The position numbers were made by a program, and so were the translations under genes. Shown here piece after piece: positions 1-8,849 of a stretch of DNA of 44,218 nucleotides. How positions within the stretch are numbered: position 1 is the first letter of the stretch; every line of letters begins with the position of its first letter. This DNA is from Planctomycetota bacterium. Its GTDB lineage: Bacteria; Planctomycetota; Planctomycetia; JALXBF01. Location: assembly GCA_026981825.1 (NCBI GenBank), contig JALSID010000383.1, positions 1 to 44,218 of the forward strand, read 5' to 3'. Under the pieces are notes generated by a model that saw nothing but the letters and a program-made list of their open reading frames with translations, searched no databases and was not told the DNA's origin.

Positions 1-577
1 AGCCGCCCAGCTCGACATCTGCTTCGATCATTACCGAGTCCCACCCCTGCATAAGCGGGTACAAGCACTCGTGCAGGTAGATCGGAACCGCCTTTCGCAT
101 CCGCGCCGCGAAATCCTCCCGCTCGAGCAGCCGCGCCACGGTCATCTGGCTGCACAACTCGATCACCTGACGGAGCTTCATGTCGCGGAACCACTCACTG
201 TTGCGGTGCACTTCGGCGCGATCGAGGTCGATGATTCTGGCGATCTGCTTGAGGTAGTCGCGAGCGTTCCGTTCCACAGTCTCCTCATCCAGCCGCGCAC
301 GCGTCTCGTCCCGCCCGCTGGGGTCCCCAATGAGCGCGGTATAATCGCCGATGATGATCACGGCGGTGTGCCCCAGGTCTTGGAACTGACGCAGCTTACG
401 CAACGGCACCGTGTGACCCAGGTGGACGTCGATGCCGGTGGGGTCGATGCCGTACTTGACGCGGAGGGGACGGCCGGTTTGGTAGGCCCGTTCCAGCTTC
501 TGCCGGAATTCCTCCTCAGGTACGATTTGCTCGACCCCGCGGGCCAGTACTCGCCATTGTTCGTCAGGACTCAGCAC
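1..577 (-). CDS. tyrS: Tyrosine--tRNA ligase, N-terminal part (3' end cut by window)
   Basis: This enzyme charges tRNA-Tyr in the cytoplasm. About 192 N-terminal residues are visible. They read VKYGIDPTGIDVHLGHTVPL (the HIGH-type motif is HLGH), followed by LRKLRQFQDLGH and IIGDYTALIGDPSGR, the typical Rossmann start of bacterial TyrS of the TyrZ-like group. The C-terminal catalytic part (KMSKS motif) and the anticodon/S4 region lie outside the window. The start is GTG at 577, chosen because AGGGAGG lies 7 bases upstream and the reading begins just before the conserved N-terminal helix. It is divergent from the CPBP protease gene, with almost no spacer. TrpRS is excluded by the GDYTALIGDPSGR and RKLRQFQDLGHT signatures. 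Confidence 0.93.
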   Translation of the reverse strand, partial: MLSPDEQWRVLARGVEQIVPEEEFRQKLERAYQTGRPLRVKYGIDPTGIDVHLGHTVPLRKLRQFQDLGHTAVIIIGDYTALIGDPSGRDETRARLDEETVERNARDYLKQIARIIDLDRAEVHRNSEWFRDMKLRQVIELCSQMTVARLLEREDFAARMRKAVPIYLHECLYPLMQGWDSVMIEADVELGG

Positions 578-594
578 CTGCGGGCCTCCCTGGT

Positions 595-1458
595 GTGGAG
601 AACCACCCCCGTGAATCAACGATTATAGCCCCGCAAGGACCGTTACCAATCGGTGCGGACACACCCGTGTTCACCGACCTCGTCACGATGGTCGTCGCCG
701 GCGCTGCCTTCGCTGCCCTTTTCGGTGCAGCCGGCAGACGCCTGCATCAGAGCCGCCCCTACGGGCCGCTCAATGTGCCAGGCACTGCCCTGGCCGCCCT
801 GACTTGCGGGTGGCTCATCGTCGCCGCGTGCTGCGAGACCCTGTCACCCCAATCTGGAACCAGCCCACCTGGTCCGCCGATCCACGGAACAGTCAGCCTC
901 CTTGTCCGCGACACCGTTCTACTCCTGTGGACCCTTGCTGTTCTCGTTCTATGGCGCGGGACCGGAAGCGTCAGGCGTTTGTTCCCCCGCTGGGAACGCG
1001 AATTCCTCACCCAGACAGGCCTGGCTGTCGCCGGATATGTCGCTCTCCGCTTGACCGTTGTCGCCACCTACAACTGCACGCTCACCCTGGCGGCATGGCT
1101 CGGTTACGCCGGGCCGACCGGCCATCCCACGCTGGAGGTGATCGCGGAGACAGAAAACCCATACCAGCGCTGGGTGCTGATCGCATCGGTCACGCTCATC
1201 ACCCCCCTGCTCGAGGAAGCCATGTTCCGGGTTGCCCTTGTCGGCTGGTTTCAGCAGCACGTTTCGTTGATCGGTGCCGTCTTCGCGAGTGCGGTGATCT
1301 TCGCTTTGTTCCACTGGCCCCCGGTGACCCAACCCGCCATGATGGTCATGGGGATCCTGATGGCGTGGGCCTACGCGCGGACCGGTAGCCTGTACGTACC
1401 CGCCTTGATGCACGCGGCATTCAACCTGCACTCCATCGTGGAGGTGTTGACCGGTTAA
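595..1458 (+). CDS. CPBP family intramembrane glutamic endopeptidase (Abi/CAAX protease-like)
   Basis: This is a polytopic membrane protein with the three CPBP/PF02517 motifs in its C-terminal third. They are LLEEAMFR (the EExxxR glutamates and arginine), FALFHWP (FxxxH) and LMHAAFN (HxxxN). Together they form the presumed catalytic site of Rce1-like glutamic proteases. About seven hydrophobic segments are visible. The substrate is unknown; bacterial members are linked to peptide maturation, bacteriocin immunity or no known role. The start is uncertain: GTG at 595 gives the longest frame, but GTG at 667 or ATG at 688 lies right before the first membrane segment and none has a strong ribosome binding site. 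The gene is divergent from tyrS and ends close to the convergent YjbQ gene. Confidence 0.85.
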   Translation: MENHPRESTIIAPQGPLPIGADTPVFTDLVTMVVAGAAFAALFGAAGRRLHQSRPYGPLNVPGTALAALTCGWLIVAACCETLSPQSGTSPPGPPIHGTVSLLVRDTVLLLWTLAVLVLWRGTGSVRRLFPRWEREFLTQTGLAVAGYVALRLTVVATYNCTLTLAAWLGYAGPTGHPTLEVIAETENPYQRWVLIASVTLITPLLEEAMFRVALVGWFQQHVSLIGAVFASAVIFALFHWPPVTQPAMMVMGILMAWAYARTGSLYVPALMHAAFNLHSIVEVLTG

Positions 1459-1491
1459 CGATCCCATCAGGCGGCGGCGTGCGACGTGCCG

Positions 1492-1890
1492 TCAGCCTGT
1501 GGGCACGACCTTGACCCAAACTTCTCGACTTCTCGGTCCGTCGAATTCGCAGAAAAAGATCCCCTGCCACCTGCCCAATTGAATCCGACCGTCTTCTATA
1601 ATCAGCGTCTCACTCTGCCCGCACCAGGTTGCCTTGATGTGGGAGTCTGCATTGCCCTCGATGTGGCGGTAGTTCCCGCTTTCGGGGATCAAGTCGGCCA
1701 GGGTGGCCAGGATGTCGCGCGCCACATCAGGATCGGCGTTTTCGTTCACGGTACATGCCGCCGTCGTGTGCGGCACGTATACGACACAGATCCCCGACTT
1801 AACGCCGCTTTGCTGGACGACCTCCTGGATTCTGCGCGTGATGTCGACCAACTCGGTCCGTCGGCTGGTTTTGATGGCTATGCGCTGCAT
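1492..1890 (-). CDS. YjbQ/UPF0047 family protein (secondary thiamine-phosphate synthase-like)
   Basis: The protein is 132 residues, the usual size of the YjbQ family (TIGR00149/PF01894), and is cytosolic. It contains the family hallmarks: [20 protein letters not shown] near residues 38-57, the segment [13 protein letters not shown] around residue 75, and [20 protein letters not shown] near the C terminus, with conserved histidines that bind metal in solved structures. E. coli YjbQ has weak thiamine-phosphate synthase activity, but the physiological role is open. The ATG start is preceded by AGGGCGAGCCC. It is convergent with the CPBP protease gene, 33 bases apart, and divergent from trpC. Confidence 0.92.
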   Translation of the reverse strand: MQRIAIKTSRRTELVDITRRIQEVVQQSGVKSGICVVYVPHTTAACTVNENADPDVARDILATLADLIPESGNYRHIEGNADSHIKATWCGQSETLIIEDGRIQLGRWQGIFFCEFDGPRSREVWVKVVPTG

Positions 1891-2133
1891 GGGCTCGCCC
1901 TACGTCCTCGGCCTCTTTGGCTCAACCGGCCTGTACTGCCTTCCCTTACCGTTGTACGCTGGCTTATTCTAACTCTGCCAGACTTCCATCCGAGGCTTTC
2001 CGGGGCGACCAACGCGGTGCCGTCTCGCGCCCCATGACCGCCGGGCGGGCGTGAGGGGACAGTCCATGAATCTGGGCGGACCTGCCCTGGGTGTATCATC
2101 AACAGGAGCGTTTGAGCCGGATCGCAAAAGCCG

Positions 2134-2937
2134 ATGAGCACCATTCTTGCCAGGATTGTCGCGACAAAACGGAAACGTCTGGAGCACGCCCGGCGGTCCG
2201 TACCGCTTGAAGAACTGCGCCGTCGGGTCGCCGATGCGCCTTTGGCCCCCTCGTTTCTCGACGAGCTCCGAAGTGGCTCTACCATCCGAGTGATCGCCGA
2301 AATCAAGCGAGGATCGCCATCGGCCGGGGTGATCCGAAGCGAGGTGGACGCCACCGCGCAAGCACGGGTGTATGAGGCGGCAGGTGCCGCGGCGATCAGC
2401 GTGCTCACGGAAGAAGATCACTTCGGTGGTTCGCTCGAGGACCTTGAGCGTGCGGTGCGGGCCACCGCTGTTCCGGTCCTACGCAAGGACTTCGTGTTCG
2501 ACCCTTATCAGGTCTACGAGGCACGTGCCTCTGGCGCATCTTCCGTGTTGCTCATCGCGGAAGTGCTTCAGGACGACGTGCGCCTTCGCGACCTGATCCA
2601 CCTGTGCCGCGAACTGGGCATGGAGCCGCTGGTGGAGGTTTACGAACAACACAACGCCGAGCGCGTGCTCGACGCGGGAGCTCGCATCGTAGGGGTGAAC
2701 AACCGCGACCTGCGCACTTTCGAGGTCGACCTCTCCAACACGGCGCGCATCGCCGCGATCGTCCCCGAAACCACCCTGCTTGTGGCCGAAAGCGGAATCT
2801 GGTCGCGGGCCGATGTCCAGACGGTTGCTTCCGCCGGCGCACACGCCGTGCTGGTCGGTGAAGCACTGATGCGCTCGCCGGACCCGGCACAGCTCATCGG
2901 TGAGTTCTCCAGCGTACCGAGGAACGTTCCGGTGTAA
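2134..2937 (+). CDS. trpC: Indole-3-glycerol phosphate synthase
   Basis: The enzyme closes the indole ring of 1-(2-carboxyphenylamino)-1-deoxyribulose 5-phosphate in tryptophan synthesis. It is a 267-residue TIM barrel of standard length and is not fused to TrpF. Catalytic signatures are visible: VIAEIKRGSPSAG (Lys of strand 1), VLRKDFVFDPYQVYEARASG (catalytic Lys), EVYEQHNAERVLDAGARIVG, VNNRDLRTFEVDL and LVAESGI, then VLVGEALMRSPDP at the phosphate-binding end. It stands alone here, with no other trp gene in the window, which is common in planctomycetes where trp genes are dispersed. The ribosome binding site upstream of the ATG is weak. Confidence 0.97.
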   Translation: MSTILARIVATKRKRLEHARRSVPLEELRRRVADAPLAPSFLDELRSGSTIRVIAEIKRGSPSAGVIRSEVDATAQARVYEAAGAAAISVLTEEDHFGGSLEDLERAVRATAVPVLRKDFVFDPYQVYEARASGASSVLLIAEVLQDDVRLRDLIHLCRELGMEPLVEVYEQHNAERVLDAGARIVGVNNRDLRTFEVDLSNTARIAAIVPETTLLVAESGIWSRADVQTVASAGAHAVLVGEALMRSPDPAQLIGEFSSVPRNVPV

Positions 2938-3108
2938 ACAACGAAACGCAGGGACTGACCGCGGTCTACCGTTTGCGAGCCGTCCGGGCGGTTGCTGGCC
3001 CGAGGGCGCAGAGGGGAGCGGGGGGCGAGGTGGGTTCCCAACACGGCCGGAAGTTGACGCCGCCCAGTCTCAGGGGGATGTGCAGGACCGTCAAAAGGGG
3101 CAGGTCCC

Positions 3109-3705
3109 ATGGGCATAGCTCGCGAGCATGAACCGGTGCTGCTCGTCGTCGGACTCTTCAGTAACAACCCCGCCGCGGTGGATTGGGCAGAGCACCAACT
3201 GACGGTGCGCTTTGGCCCAATCGCCGATCGAGGTGGACCGTTCGAGTTCAGCGAAACCAGCTACTACGAAGAGGAAATGGGTGGGCAGCTCCGTTACCAC
3301 CTCCTGGCGTTCGAGCGGCTGATCCGACCGGAGTGGTTGCCCGAAATCAAACTGCTCACGAACAGCCTCGAGCACCGGGCGATCCGGGAGCTGCAAGGGG
3401 CTTCGGCCGAGTCGAAACGGGTCGTGAACATTGATCCCGGCTACCTTGCTGCCGGCAAGTTCGTGCTCGCCACCACGAAGGACCAGGCGCATCGGATCTA
3501 CCTGGGCAACGGCATCTTCGCGGAAGTAACCCTTTCCTTCCGGGCGGGTAGTTTTGAGCCGTGGCCCTGGACGTATCCCAACTACCGCAGGGCCGACTAT
3601 CGCGACGTGCTCTTCAGGTTCCGACAGAAATACATGAACGAACGCCGAACATGGCTCCGTCAGGGAAAGACACCTATCCCACCGGCCATTGACCTGCTCC
3701 CTTGA
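3109..3705 (+). CDS. DUF4416 family protein
   Basis: This is a 198-residue cytosolic protein that matches DUF4416 in pattern. It has an N-terminal LLVVGLFSNNP, then FEFSETSYYEEEMG, the central IKLLTNSLEHRAI and VNIDPGYLAAGKFVLATTKD, and the tail WPWTYPNYRRADYRDVLFRFRQKY. The many conserved aromatic and acidic residues suggest an enzyme or binding protein, but no function is established for the family. The ATG is preceded by AAAGGGGCAGG. It sits alone between trpC (170 bases upstream) and the polysaccharide pair, so context gives no clear hint of its job. Confidence 0.88.
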   Translation: MGIAREHEPVLLVVGLFSNNPAAVDWAEHQLTVRFGPIADRGGPFEFSETSYYEEEMGGQLRYHLLAFERLIRPEWLPEIKLLTNSLEHRAIRELQGASAESKRVVNIDPGYLAAGKFVLATTKDQAHRIYLGNGIFAEVTLSFRAGSFEPWPWTYPNYRRADYRDVLFRFRQKYMNERRTWLRQGKTPIPPAIDLLP

Positions 3706-3948
3706 TGCAGCCCGATTCGCGGGAAACCTGAGGCTTCACCGGTTGCCTACCCGGTCATGCCAATCCGCAACCCGGTTGGGTCGGGAGCGCCGAGCTGTTT
3801 GTTCCGGTGAGCAGGCTCGTCCGAGCCGGATACTGCATGCGGGACCTGCGGGGAGGATTCCGCCGTCTTTTGTGTTGGTGAGGGGTCTGTAGGGGTGTGA
3901 TGCGGTAGCGAGAATGCACGCATCGGGCGATGACCACGTAAGACTGTT

Positions 3949-5181
3949 ATGAGTCGAAGCCTGCTGCTGGTTGCGTTTGGTGTCGTCACGGTGGAAACGT
4001 GGACACTCCTTGGCGTTGCTCTGGGAGTTTGGGTGGGTGCCGCCGCGGCTGGCCTTCTTCTAACGGCGGTCGCGAAGCGGTTGGCGCCGCGATTCGGTCT
4101 GCTGGACATTCCCGATCCGCGCAAGGTGCACACCACTCCCACGCCCCTGGGCGGTGGCGTCGCGATCTGGCTGAGCGTTTGCTTGGTGGTCGGTGGCGTC
4201 TACGCGATGGCTGCCGCGGTGCAGTGGGGGGTGGTCCCGGAGGTCTGGTTTTCCGCCGAGATCGTCAAGTATGTGCCTGGCCTGTTGTCTCGCGCCCCCC
4301 TGGTAGCGGTCGTCCTTGCCGCCGCGACCGTGCAGATGCTGCTTGGTTTGATCGACGACTGGCGCGGCCTCAGCTACGTGCTGCGCCTGGCGGTGGAAAC
4401 GGGTCTCGTTCTCTTCCTCGCCTGGTGCGGGATTCGGGTTACGCTCTTTCCCCCCTTGAATCACCCCGTCCTTTCCTACGCGATAACGGCTCTATGGGTC
4501 GTGGGCCTGACGAACGCCTTTAACTTTCTGGACAACATGGATGCCCTCTCCGGGGGGGTAGCGATGATCTGTTCCCTGTTCCTGGCGGCTGTGGCGATGA
4601 TGATTGGCGACCTGTTCATATCCGGGTTTTCCCTGGTGGTTGCAGGCGCCCTGTGTGGGTTCCTGTGGCACAACTGGCCTCCGGCGCGCATCTTCATGGG
4701 CGATGCGGGCTCCAATTTCGTGGGGTTTCTGCTGGGGGTGATCACGGTTGCCGGTACGTTCACGACGACCGATCTGCCCGGCGTTACAATCCTGGCCCCT
4801 GTCTGCATCATGGCGGTGCCAATCTACGATTCTCTTTCTGTAATCGCGATTCGGATCGCGGAGGGTAGGAGCCCATTCCTGCCGGACAAGAGGCATTTCT
4901 CGCATCGGCTGGTGGAGCTAGGGCTGACGCCCGTTCGCGCCGTACTGACCATCTACCTCGCCACCGCCGTGACGTCGGTGAGTGCCATCATGCTGTACTT
5001 CTTGCCCTTGCAGTGGGCGGTGATCGCACTCTTGCAGGTGGCCGCGATCCTCGGACTTGTGGCCGTCCTCGAGACGGCGGGCCTACGTGCTCGGCGGAAC
5101 CATTCGGCGGTTCCAGAGAAGCGGTCTTCCGAGCGATCCGATCGGACGGGGGTGCCCACGGCGAGCGGGGAAAGGGTGTGA
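3949..5181 (+). CDS. MraY/WecA-like undecaprenyl-phosphate glycosyl-1-phosphate transferase
   Basis: This is a polytopic membrane enzyme (410 residues, about ten hydrophobic segments) of glycosyltransferase family 4. It starts lipid-linked glycan synthesis by moving a sugar-1-phosphate (GlcNAc-like in WecA/TagO) from UDP-sugar to undecaprenyl phosphate. Family motifs are in order: PDPRKVHTTPTPLGGGVAIW near residue 45, LIDDWRG with the DD pair, NAFNFLDNMDALSGG (the NxxNxxDxxDG-type motif, with the usual second-half Gly as Ala), RIFMGDAGSNFVGFLLG, and DKRHFSHRLVELGL with the HxxH pair. The absence of the MraY-specific cell-division context and the adjacent O-antigen ligase favour a surface polysaccharide role over peptidoglycan. 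It ends in a GTGA overlap with the next gene. Confidence 0.93.
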   Translation: MSRSLLLVAFGVVTVETWTLLGVALGVWVGAAAAGLLLTAVAKRLAPRFGLLDIPDPRKVHTTPTPLGGGVAIWLSVCLVVGGVYAMAAAVQWGVVPEVWFSAEIVKYVPGLLSRAPLVAVVLAAATVQMLLGLIDDWRGLSYVLRLAVETGLVLFLAWCGIRVTLFPPLNHPVLSYAITALWVVGLTNAFNFLDNMDALSGGVAMICSLFLAAVAMMIGDLFISGFSLVVAGALCGFLWHNWPPARIFMGDAGSNFVGFLLGVITVAGTFTTTDLPGVTILAPVCIMAVPIYDSLSVIAIRIAEGRSPFLPDKRHFSHRLVELGLTPVRAVLTIYLATAVTSVSAIMLYFLPLQWAVIALLQVAAILGLVAVLETAGLRARRNHSAVPEKRSSERSDRTGVPTASGERV

Positions 5182-7325
5182 GTGATCGCGGTGCAAGGAG
5201 ACACAATCTGTCCGCTCCAGCCGCGAGGCCGGATCGCGAGTTGAGCCGCGCTGAGCTGCTCGAACGAGCCGGCACGTTTCTGGCTCTCACCGTACTGGCC
5301 ACTCGTCCACTTGTGGTCAGCGAAGATGCCGATGCCGGAAGTGGGCTTCTGTTCGTCCTGCTGGCGTGGTTACCGATAGGGCTATGGACATTGGGGGGGA
5401 TGCTACGGGGCGAGGAGGTCCGCTTTCGGGTCCAACGATCCGATCTCTTCCTGGTCGCGTTCCTGATCTGGGCAGTGGCCTCCACCTGGTTCGCTTCTGC
5501 GCGAGGGCCTGCGCTGAATCTTCTGCTCGAGTGGTCCGGTCTGGTGCTGCTCTACTGGGGGCTGCGCGAGTTCCTCCTGCCGCGGTACGGGACGCGGCGG
5601 CTGATGAGCTGGTTCCTCGGCCTGGCCTGTGCTCTGTCGGCCTATGCTGTTTACCAGGCGTTCTGGGGGCTGGAACAGCTCCGCAGAGAGTTCCAGCGCG
5701 ACCCGATTACGGCACTGCGTGCGGTCGGTGTGGTGCCTGGCAGCCCCCAGGCACAGACGTTCCTGAACCGACTCAATTCTCACGAGGCTTTCGCCACCTT
5801 TGCGCTTGCGAACTCCCTCGCCGGTTTCCTGTTGCCGTGGGCGATGGTTGCCCTGCAGGAGTTCTTCGAAAGGGTGGCGGACAGATCGAGCCGTTGGCTG
5901 CGCCGAGCGCTCTCGACCGCAGCCTTCCTGCTTATCGCCGTCGGCGTCCTGCTCACCCAAAGTCGCAGCGCCATAGCTCTGTTGCTGGGGGCAGGCGTGG
6001 TGCTGGGGATTCTGTGGTACGCCCGAGCCGTGCGACGGGGGTGGGTGCACCTGACGGTGTTGGCCGTCGTGATTGGCGGAGTTCTTGTCGTCGGCAGGGT
6101 GCGTGGTAAGGTCGACGAGAAATTCCTGACCGGTGCAGTGTCGTCCTTACGCTACCGCCTGGAGTACTGGACGGCGACCGTGGCGATGGTCCGCGACCAT
6201 CCGTGGTTTGGGGTGGGGCCGGGCAATTTTCGGTCGCACTATCTGCGCTACAAGCTACCCACATCGAGCGAGGAGATCGCAGAGCCGCACAACTTTCTGC
6301 TGGAAGCCGCGGCCTCCTTTGGCCTCCCCGGTGCGGTGTTGTTCCTGCTGTTCCTTGCCACTTCCGTCCCGTGGTGGACCGCGATCAGGCAACGAACCGT
6401 TGGGGAGCAACGAGATGGCGGGGCGACGATGCATGTCGGTTTTCTGACCGCTGTGACGGTCTGCTCGCTACTGCTTGCCTACTGGGTAGGAGGCGTCGAG
6501 GCGCCCACGGCTGTGGCGCTCGGCGCCGTGTGGCTCGGGTTTTTTCACGCCTCGGCGAAGTCCTCGCCCCCCTTCGTTTCCACGGCACTCCCCCTGTTGC
6601 TCCTGATGGGCCACCTGCTCTTCAACGGAGGTTTGCAGATTCCCGGCGTTGCGGTTGCCATGTGGGGCTTGCTGGCGATGTCCGGACGGCCGACCAGGCT
6701 GGTGACCCTCCGAGGACGCTGGGGGGTGGCTGTTTCAACCGCGGCCTACTTTGCCGTCCTTTTCGCATTGTCACGGTGGCATGTGATTCCGATGATGACG
6801 AGTCGCGCGGCTCTGGCGAGCGGAGACCGTTACCTGGCCATCGGCCAGACGCAATTTGCGGTAGACGCCTATGAGAGGGCAGTCCGTTCCTGCCCGCTGA
6901 ATTGTCAGGCATGGGCTGCTCTGGCCCGGACGAGATTGACGATGGCGGTTCGTCGGCCACTGCACGGGCAGGACTGGCCGTTGGCGCTTCGGGCCGTCCA
7001 GGAGTGGCACGCGTGTGATCCGGCCAGTCCCTGGCCGTGTCGTGATGCGGCGGTCCTGTGGCACTACCACGCGGTGCGTTCGGGTAATCCCGGGGCGTGG
7101 CAGGAGGCGCTCAAATGGATCAGGCGTGCCCGGGAGCGCTACCCGACCGATTTGCGGCTGGCCTACCTTCATGCTCAGATTCTGTGGGACAGCGGCCGGA
7201 AGGCGGCGGCCGCCCGTGTGGCTGGGGAAACCCTCGAACGGAACGCTCTCTGTCCTCATCCCGACCGCAGACTATCGGCCCGGGCGGTGGCAAACCTGCA
7301 AAACTGGGCGGGCGTAGCTCAATAA
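5178..7325 (+). CDS. O-antigen ligase (Wzy_C/RfaL-type) membrane protein with C-terminal TPR-like region
   Basis: The protein is 715 residues with about a dozen hydrophobic segments and the O-antigen ligase/polymerase domain (PF04932). Its diagnostic block HPWFGVGPGNFRSHYL followed by EPHNFLLEAAASFGLPGA lies near residues 340-385. The last ~160 residues are soluble and helical with TPR-like spacing (FAVDAYERAVRSCPLNCQAW). Such proteins polymerise or ligate lipid-linked glycans on the outer face of the cytoplasmic membrane. I set the start at GTG 5178, overlapping the TGA of the preceding transferase by GTGA with GGGGAAAGG just upstream. The frame is open further upstream, but that part duplicates the preceding gene. 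The pair looks translationally coupled. Confidence 0.88.
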   Translation: MSDRGARRHNLSAPAARPDRELSRAELLERAGTFLALTVLATRPLVVSEDADAGSGLLFVLLAWLPIGLWTLGGMLRGEEVRFRVQRSDLFLVAFLIWAVASTWFASARGPALNLLLEWSGLVLLYWGLREFLLPRYGTRRLMSWFLGLACALSAYAVYQAFWGLEQLRREFQRDPITALRAVGVVPGSPQAQTFLNRLNSHEAFATFALANSLAGFLLPWAMVALQEFFERVADRSSRWLRRALSTAAFLLIAVGVLLTQSRSAIALLLGAGVVLGILWYARAVRRGWVHLTVLAVVIGGVLVVGRVRGKVDEKFLTGAVSSLRYRLEYWTATVAMVRDHPWFGVGPGNFRSHYLRYKLPTSSEEIAEPHNFLLEAAASFGLPGAVLFLLFLATSVPWWTAIRQRTVGEQRDGGATMHVGFLTAVTVCSLLLAYWVGGVEAPTAVALGAVWLGFFHASAKSSPPFVSTALPLLLLMGHLLFNGGLQIPGVAVAMWGLLAMSGRPTRLVTLRGRWGVAVSTAAYFAVLFALSRWHVIPMMTSRAALASGDRYLAIGQTQFAVDAYERAVRSCPLNCQAWAALARTRLTMAVRRPLHGQDWPLALRAVQEWHACDPASPWPCRDAAVLWHYHAVRSGNPGAWQEALKWIRRARERYPTDLRLAYLHAQILWDSGRKAAAARVAGETLERNALCPHPDRRLSARAVANLQNWAGVAQ

Positions 7326-7392
7326 GGGAGGGCCTGCCACTGCCCTGGCGTTTTGTCCGCTGCTTCACCAACGCAAAGGGGGCTATCCAGGC

Positions 7393-8580
7393 ATGTGGAA
7401 GTGGATCGCGATTGCTGTTGCGGGTGCTGGACTTGCGATCGTACTCACGCTGGTGGCCAGTCCGGTTCCCAGGCCGGCTCCCGCTACCACACGGGTCGCT
7501 TCCGAGCATTCGGGCGCTACGGGCAAGGTGGAGGTGCCCAGCCTGAAGTACGATTTCGACACGATGGAACAGGCTACTACGGGGTCCCACACCTTCGTGA
7601 TCAAGAACGTGGGGGAAGGGATACTTGAGCTCGTTGCACGAAAACCGACATGCGGTTGCCAGAAGCTCATCCTGGAGTCTCATGACGTACCAGAAGGAGC
7701 ACCGACTCGCCTGGTGCTGGAGGAAGATGAGCACGGGCATTTTCCGGAGGGCAAGGTCTTCCGTGTGTTACCCGGCGGGAAGGTTGAGGCTACGGTGATC
7801 TGGAACACGAAGCTGGAAACGGGCCAGTACCGTGAGGCAGTTCCCCTGGACACGAACGATCCGGATCGTCCCCGGATCACGTTTGAGATAACGGGTTTTG
7901 TGACGCCCCTGGTGTTGTTCTCGACCGCGGAGATCCGTGGAGAGGCGTCGACGGCACGAGATACGACGTTCGACATGGCCGTTGCTTCTCAGGTGCTGTC
8001 GGAGATCCGCATCGTGAACATGACCTCCGCGCAGGGGGAGGTGCAGTTGCGCGCCGAGCAGATCGATCCGGCGGAGGCGGAGAAGGACTTCCCCGACGTG
8101 CGCAGCCTGAAGTGCGCCTACAGAGTGTACGTGACCGTCCCGAAGGGACTCCCGGTGGGGCCCTATCGGGACAAGATCACGCTCGAGATTGAATTGCCCG
8201 GACGCACCGATGCAAATGGGAAGCCGGGCAAGTACGAGACGGACATCGATCTTTACGTGCAGGTTCGGGGACCCGTGACCGTGACTCGCCCCCTAGTGAA
8301 CTTCGGCGACATCGAGGTCAACAAGGGGGCCGTCGAAAAGCTGTATGTGATCATCCGGGAGGTGGAGAAGCCTGTCGTGGAGGTGGAGAGCGTCACGCCC
8401 GATTTCCTGGAGGCGAAGATCGAACCCACCCCCGACCCTCGCCGGTTCGTGGTGGTCCTTTCGGTGCCGAGGGACGCACCCTTCGGCAAGTTCGAAGGCC
8501 GCGTGGTGTTGAAGACGAACCACCCACAGGCGGACACCGCTCGGATTGTGGTGCGGGGCACAGTTGTGGAGGCTCTGTGA
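7393..8580 (+). CDS. DUF1573 domain-containing exported protein
   Basis: The 395-residue protein has an N-terminal hydrophobic anchor or signal (WIAIAVAGAGLAIVLTLV). A DUF1573 domain follows, recognised by VEVPSLKYDFDTMEQATTGS, FVIKNVGEGILEL and the hallmark KPTCGCQ near residue 90. The fold is an Ig-like beta sandwich related to ASH/MSP domains. A second similar beta-sandwich region occurs at about residues 280-395 (VNFGDIEVNKGAVEKLYVII). The role is unknown; DUF1573 proteins are abundant in planctomycetes and Bacteroidetes envelopes. It is followed after 269 bases by the tetraheme cytochrome gene on the same strand. The location is probably periplasmic and membrane-tethered. Confidence 0.88.
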   Translation: MWKWIAIAVAGAGLAIVLTLVASPVPRPAPATTRVASEHSGATGKVEVPSLKYDFDTMEQATTGSHTFVIKNVGEGILELVARKPTCGCQKLILESHDVPEGAPTRLVLEEDEHGHFPEGKVFRVLPGGKVEATVIWNTKLETGQYREAVPLDTNDPDRPRITFEITGFVTPLVLFSTAEIRGEASTARDTTFDMAVASQVLSEIRIVNMTSAQGEVQLRAEQIDPAEAEKDFPDVRSLKCAYRVYVTVPKGLPVGPYRDKITLEIELPGRTDANGKPGKYETDIDLYVQVRGPVTVTRPLVNFGDIEVNKGAVEKLYVIIREVEKPVVEVESVTPDFLEAKIEPTPDPRRFVVVLSVPRDAPFGKFEGRVVLKTNHPQADTARIVVRGTVVEAL

Positions 8581-8849
8581 CACCCCAGCTTTTCCGGGGC
8601 CACCGGCGTCGGACGTGGTTGACCTGGTCCGTCGTCAGGGCGGTACACGCCCAGACGCGGCGCCGAGGTCGGGTTCGAGGTCTCCTGGTGCGAGGTTCTC
8701 CTGCGGCGAGCGGATCAACACGTCGACAGGGATTCCGAGGCTCCGCGGGAATTGGGACTGGTCAGATTCCGCGGGAAGGTTTAGGAATGGGCTGAGAGGC
8801 GGACTGCCTGGCCAAAAAGACCGAAGCCTGCCAGCGGATGGAGACTCCG

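Noticed and set aside
71..628. 185-residue plus-strand frame
   Set aside because: It is antisense to tyrS, whose HLGH and GDYTALIGDPSGR motifs are unmistakable.
3770..3900. GGCTC/GAGCC inverted repeat before the MraY/WecA-like gene
   Set aside because: A five-base stem without a T-run in GC-rich DNA is expected by chance and adds little.
8660..8700. GGTTCGAGGTC, resembling a tRNA T-loop
   Set aside because: The flanking bases do not form the T-stem and no acceptor or anticodon stem is found nearby.
8577..8795. 72-residue frame starting at a GTGA overlap with the DUF1573 stop
   Set aside because: The start is well placed for coupling, but the product is an Arg/Gly-rich sequence with no family pattern; likely chance.
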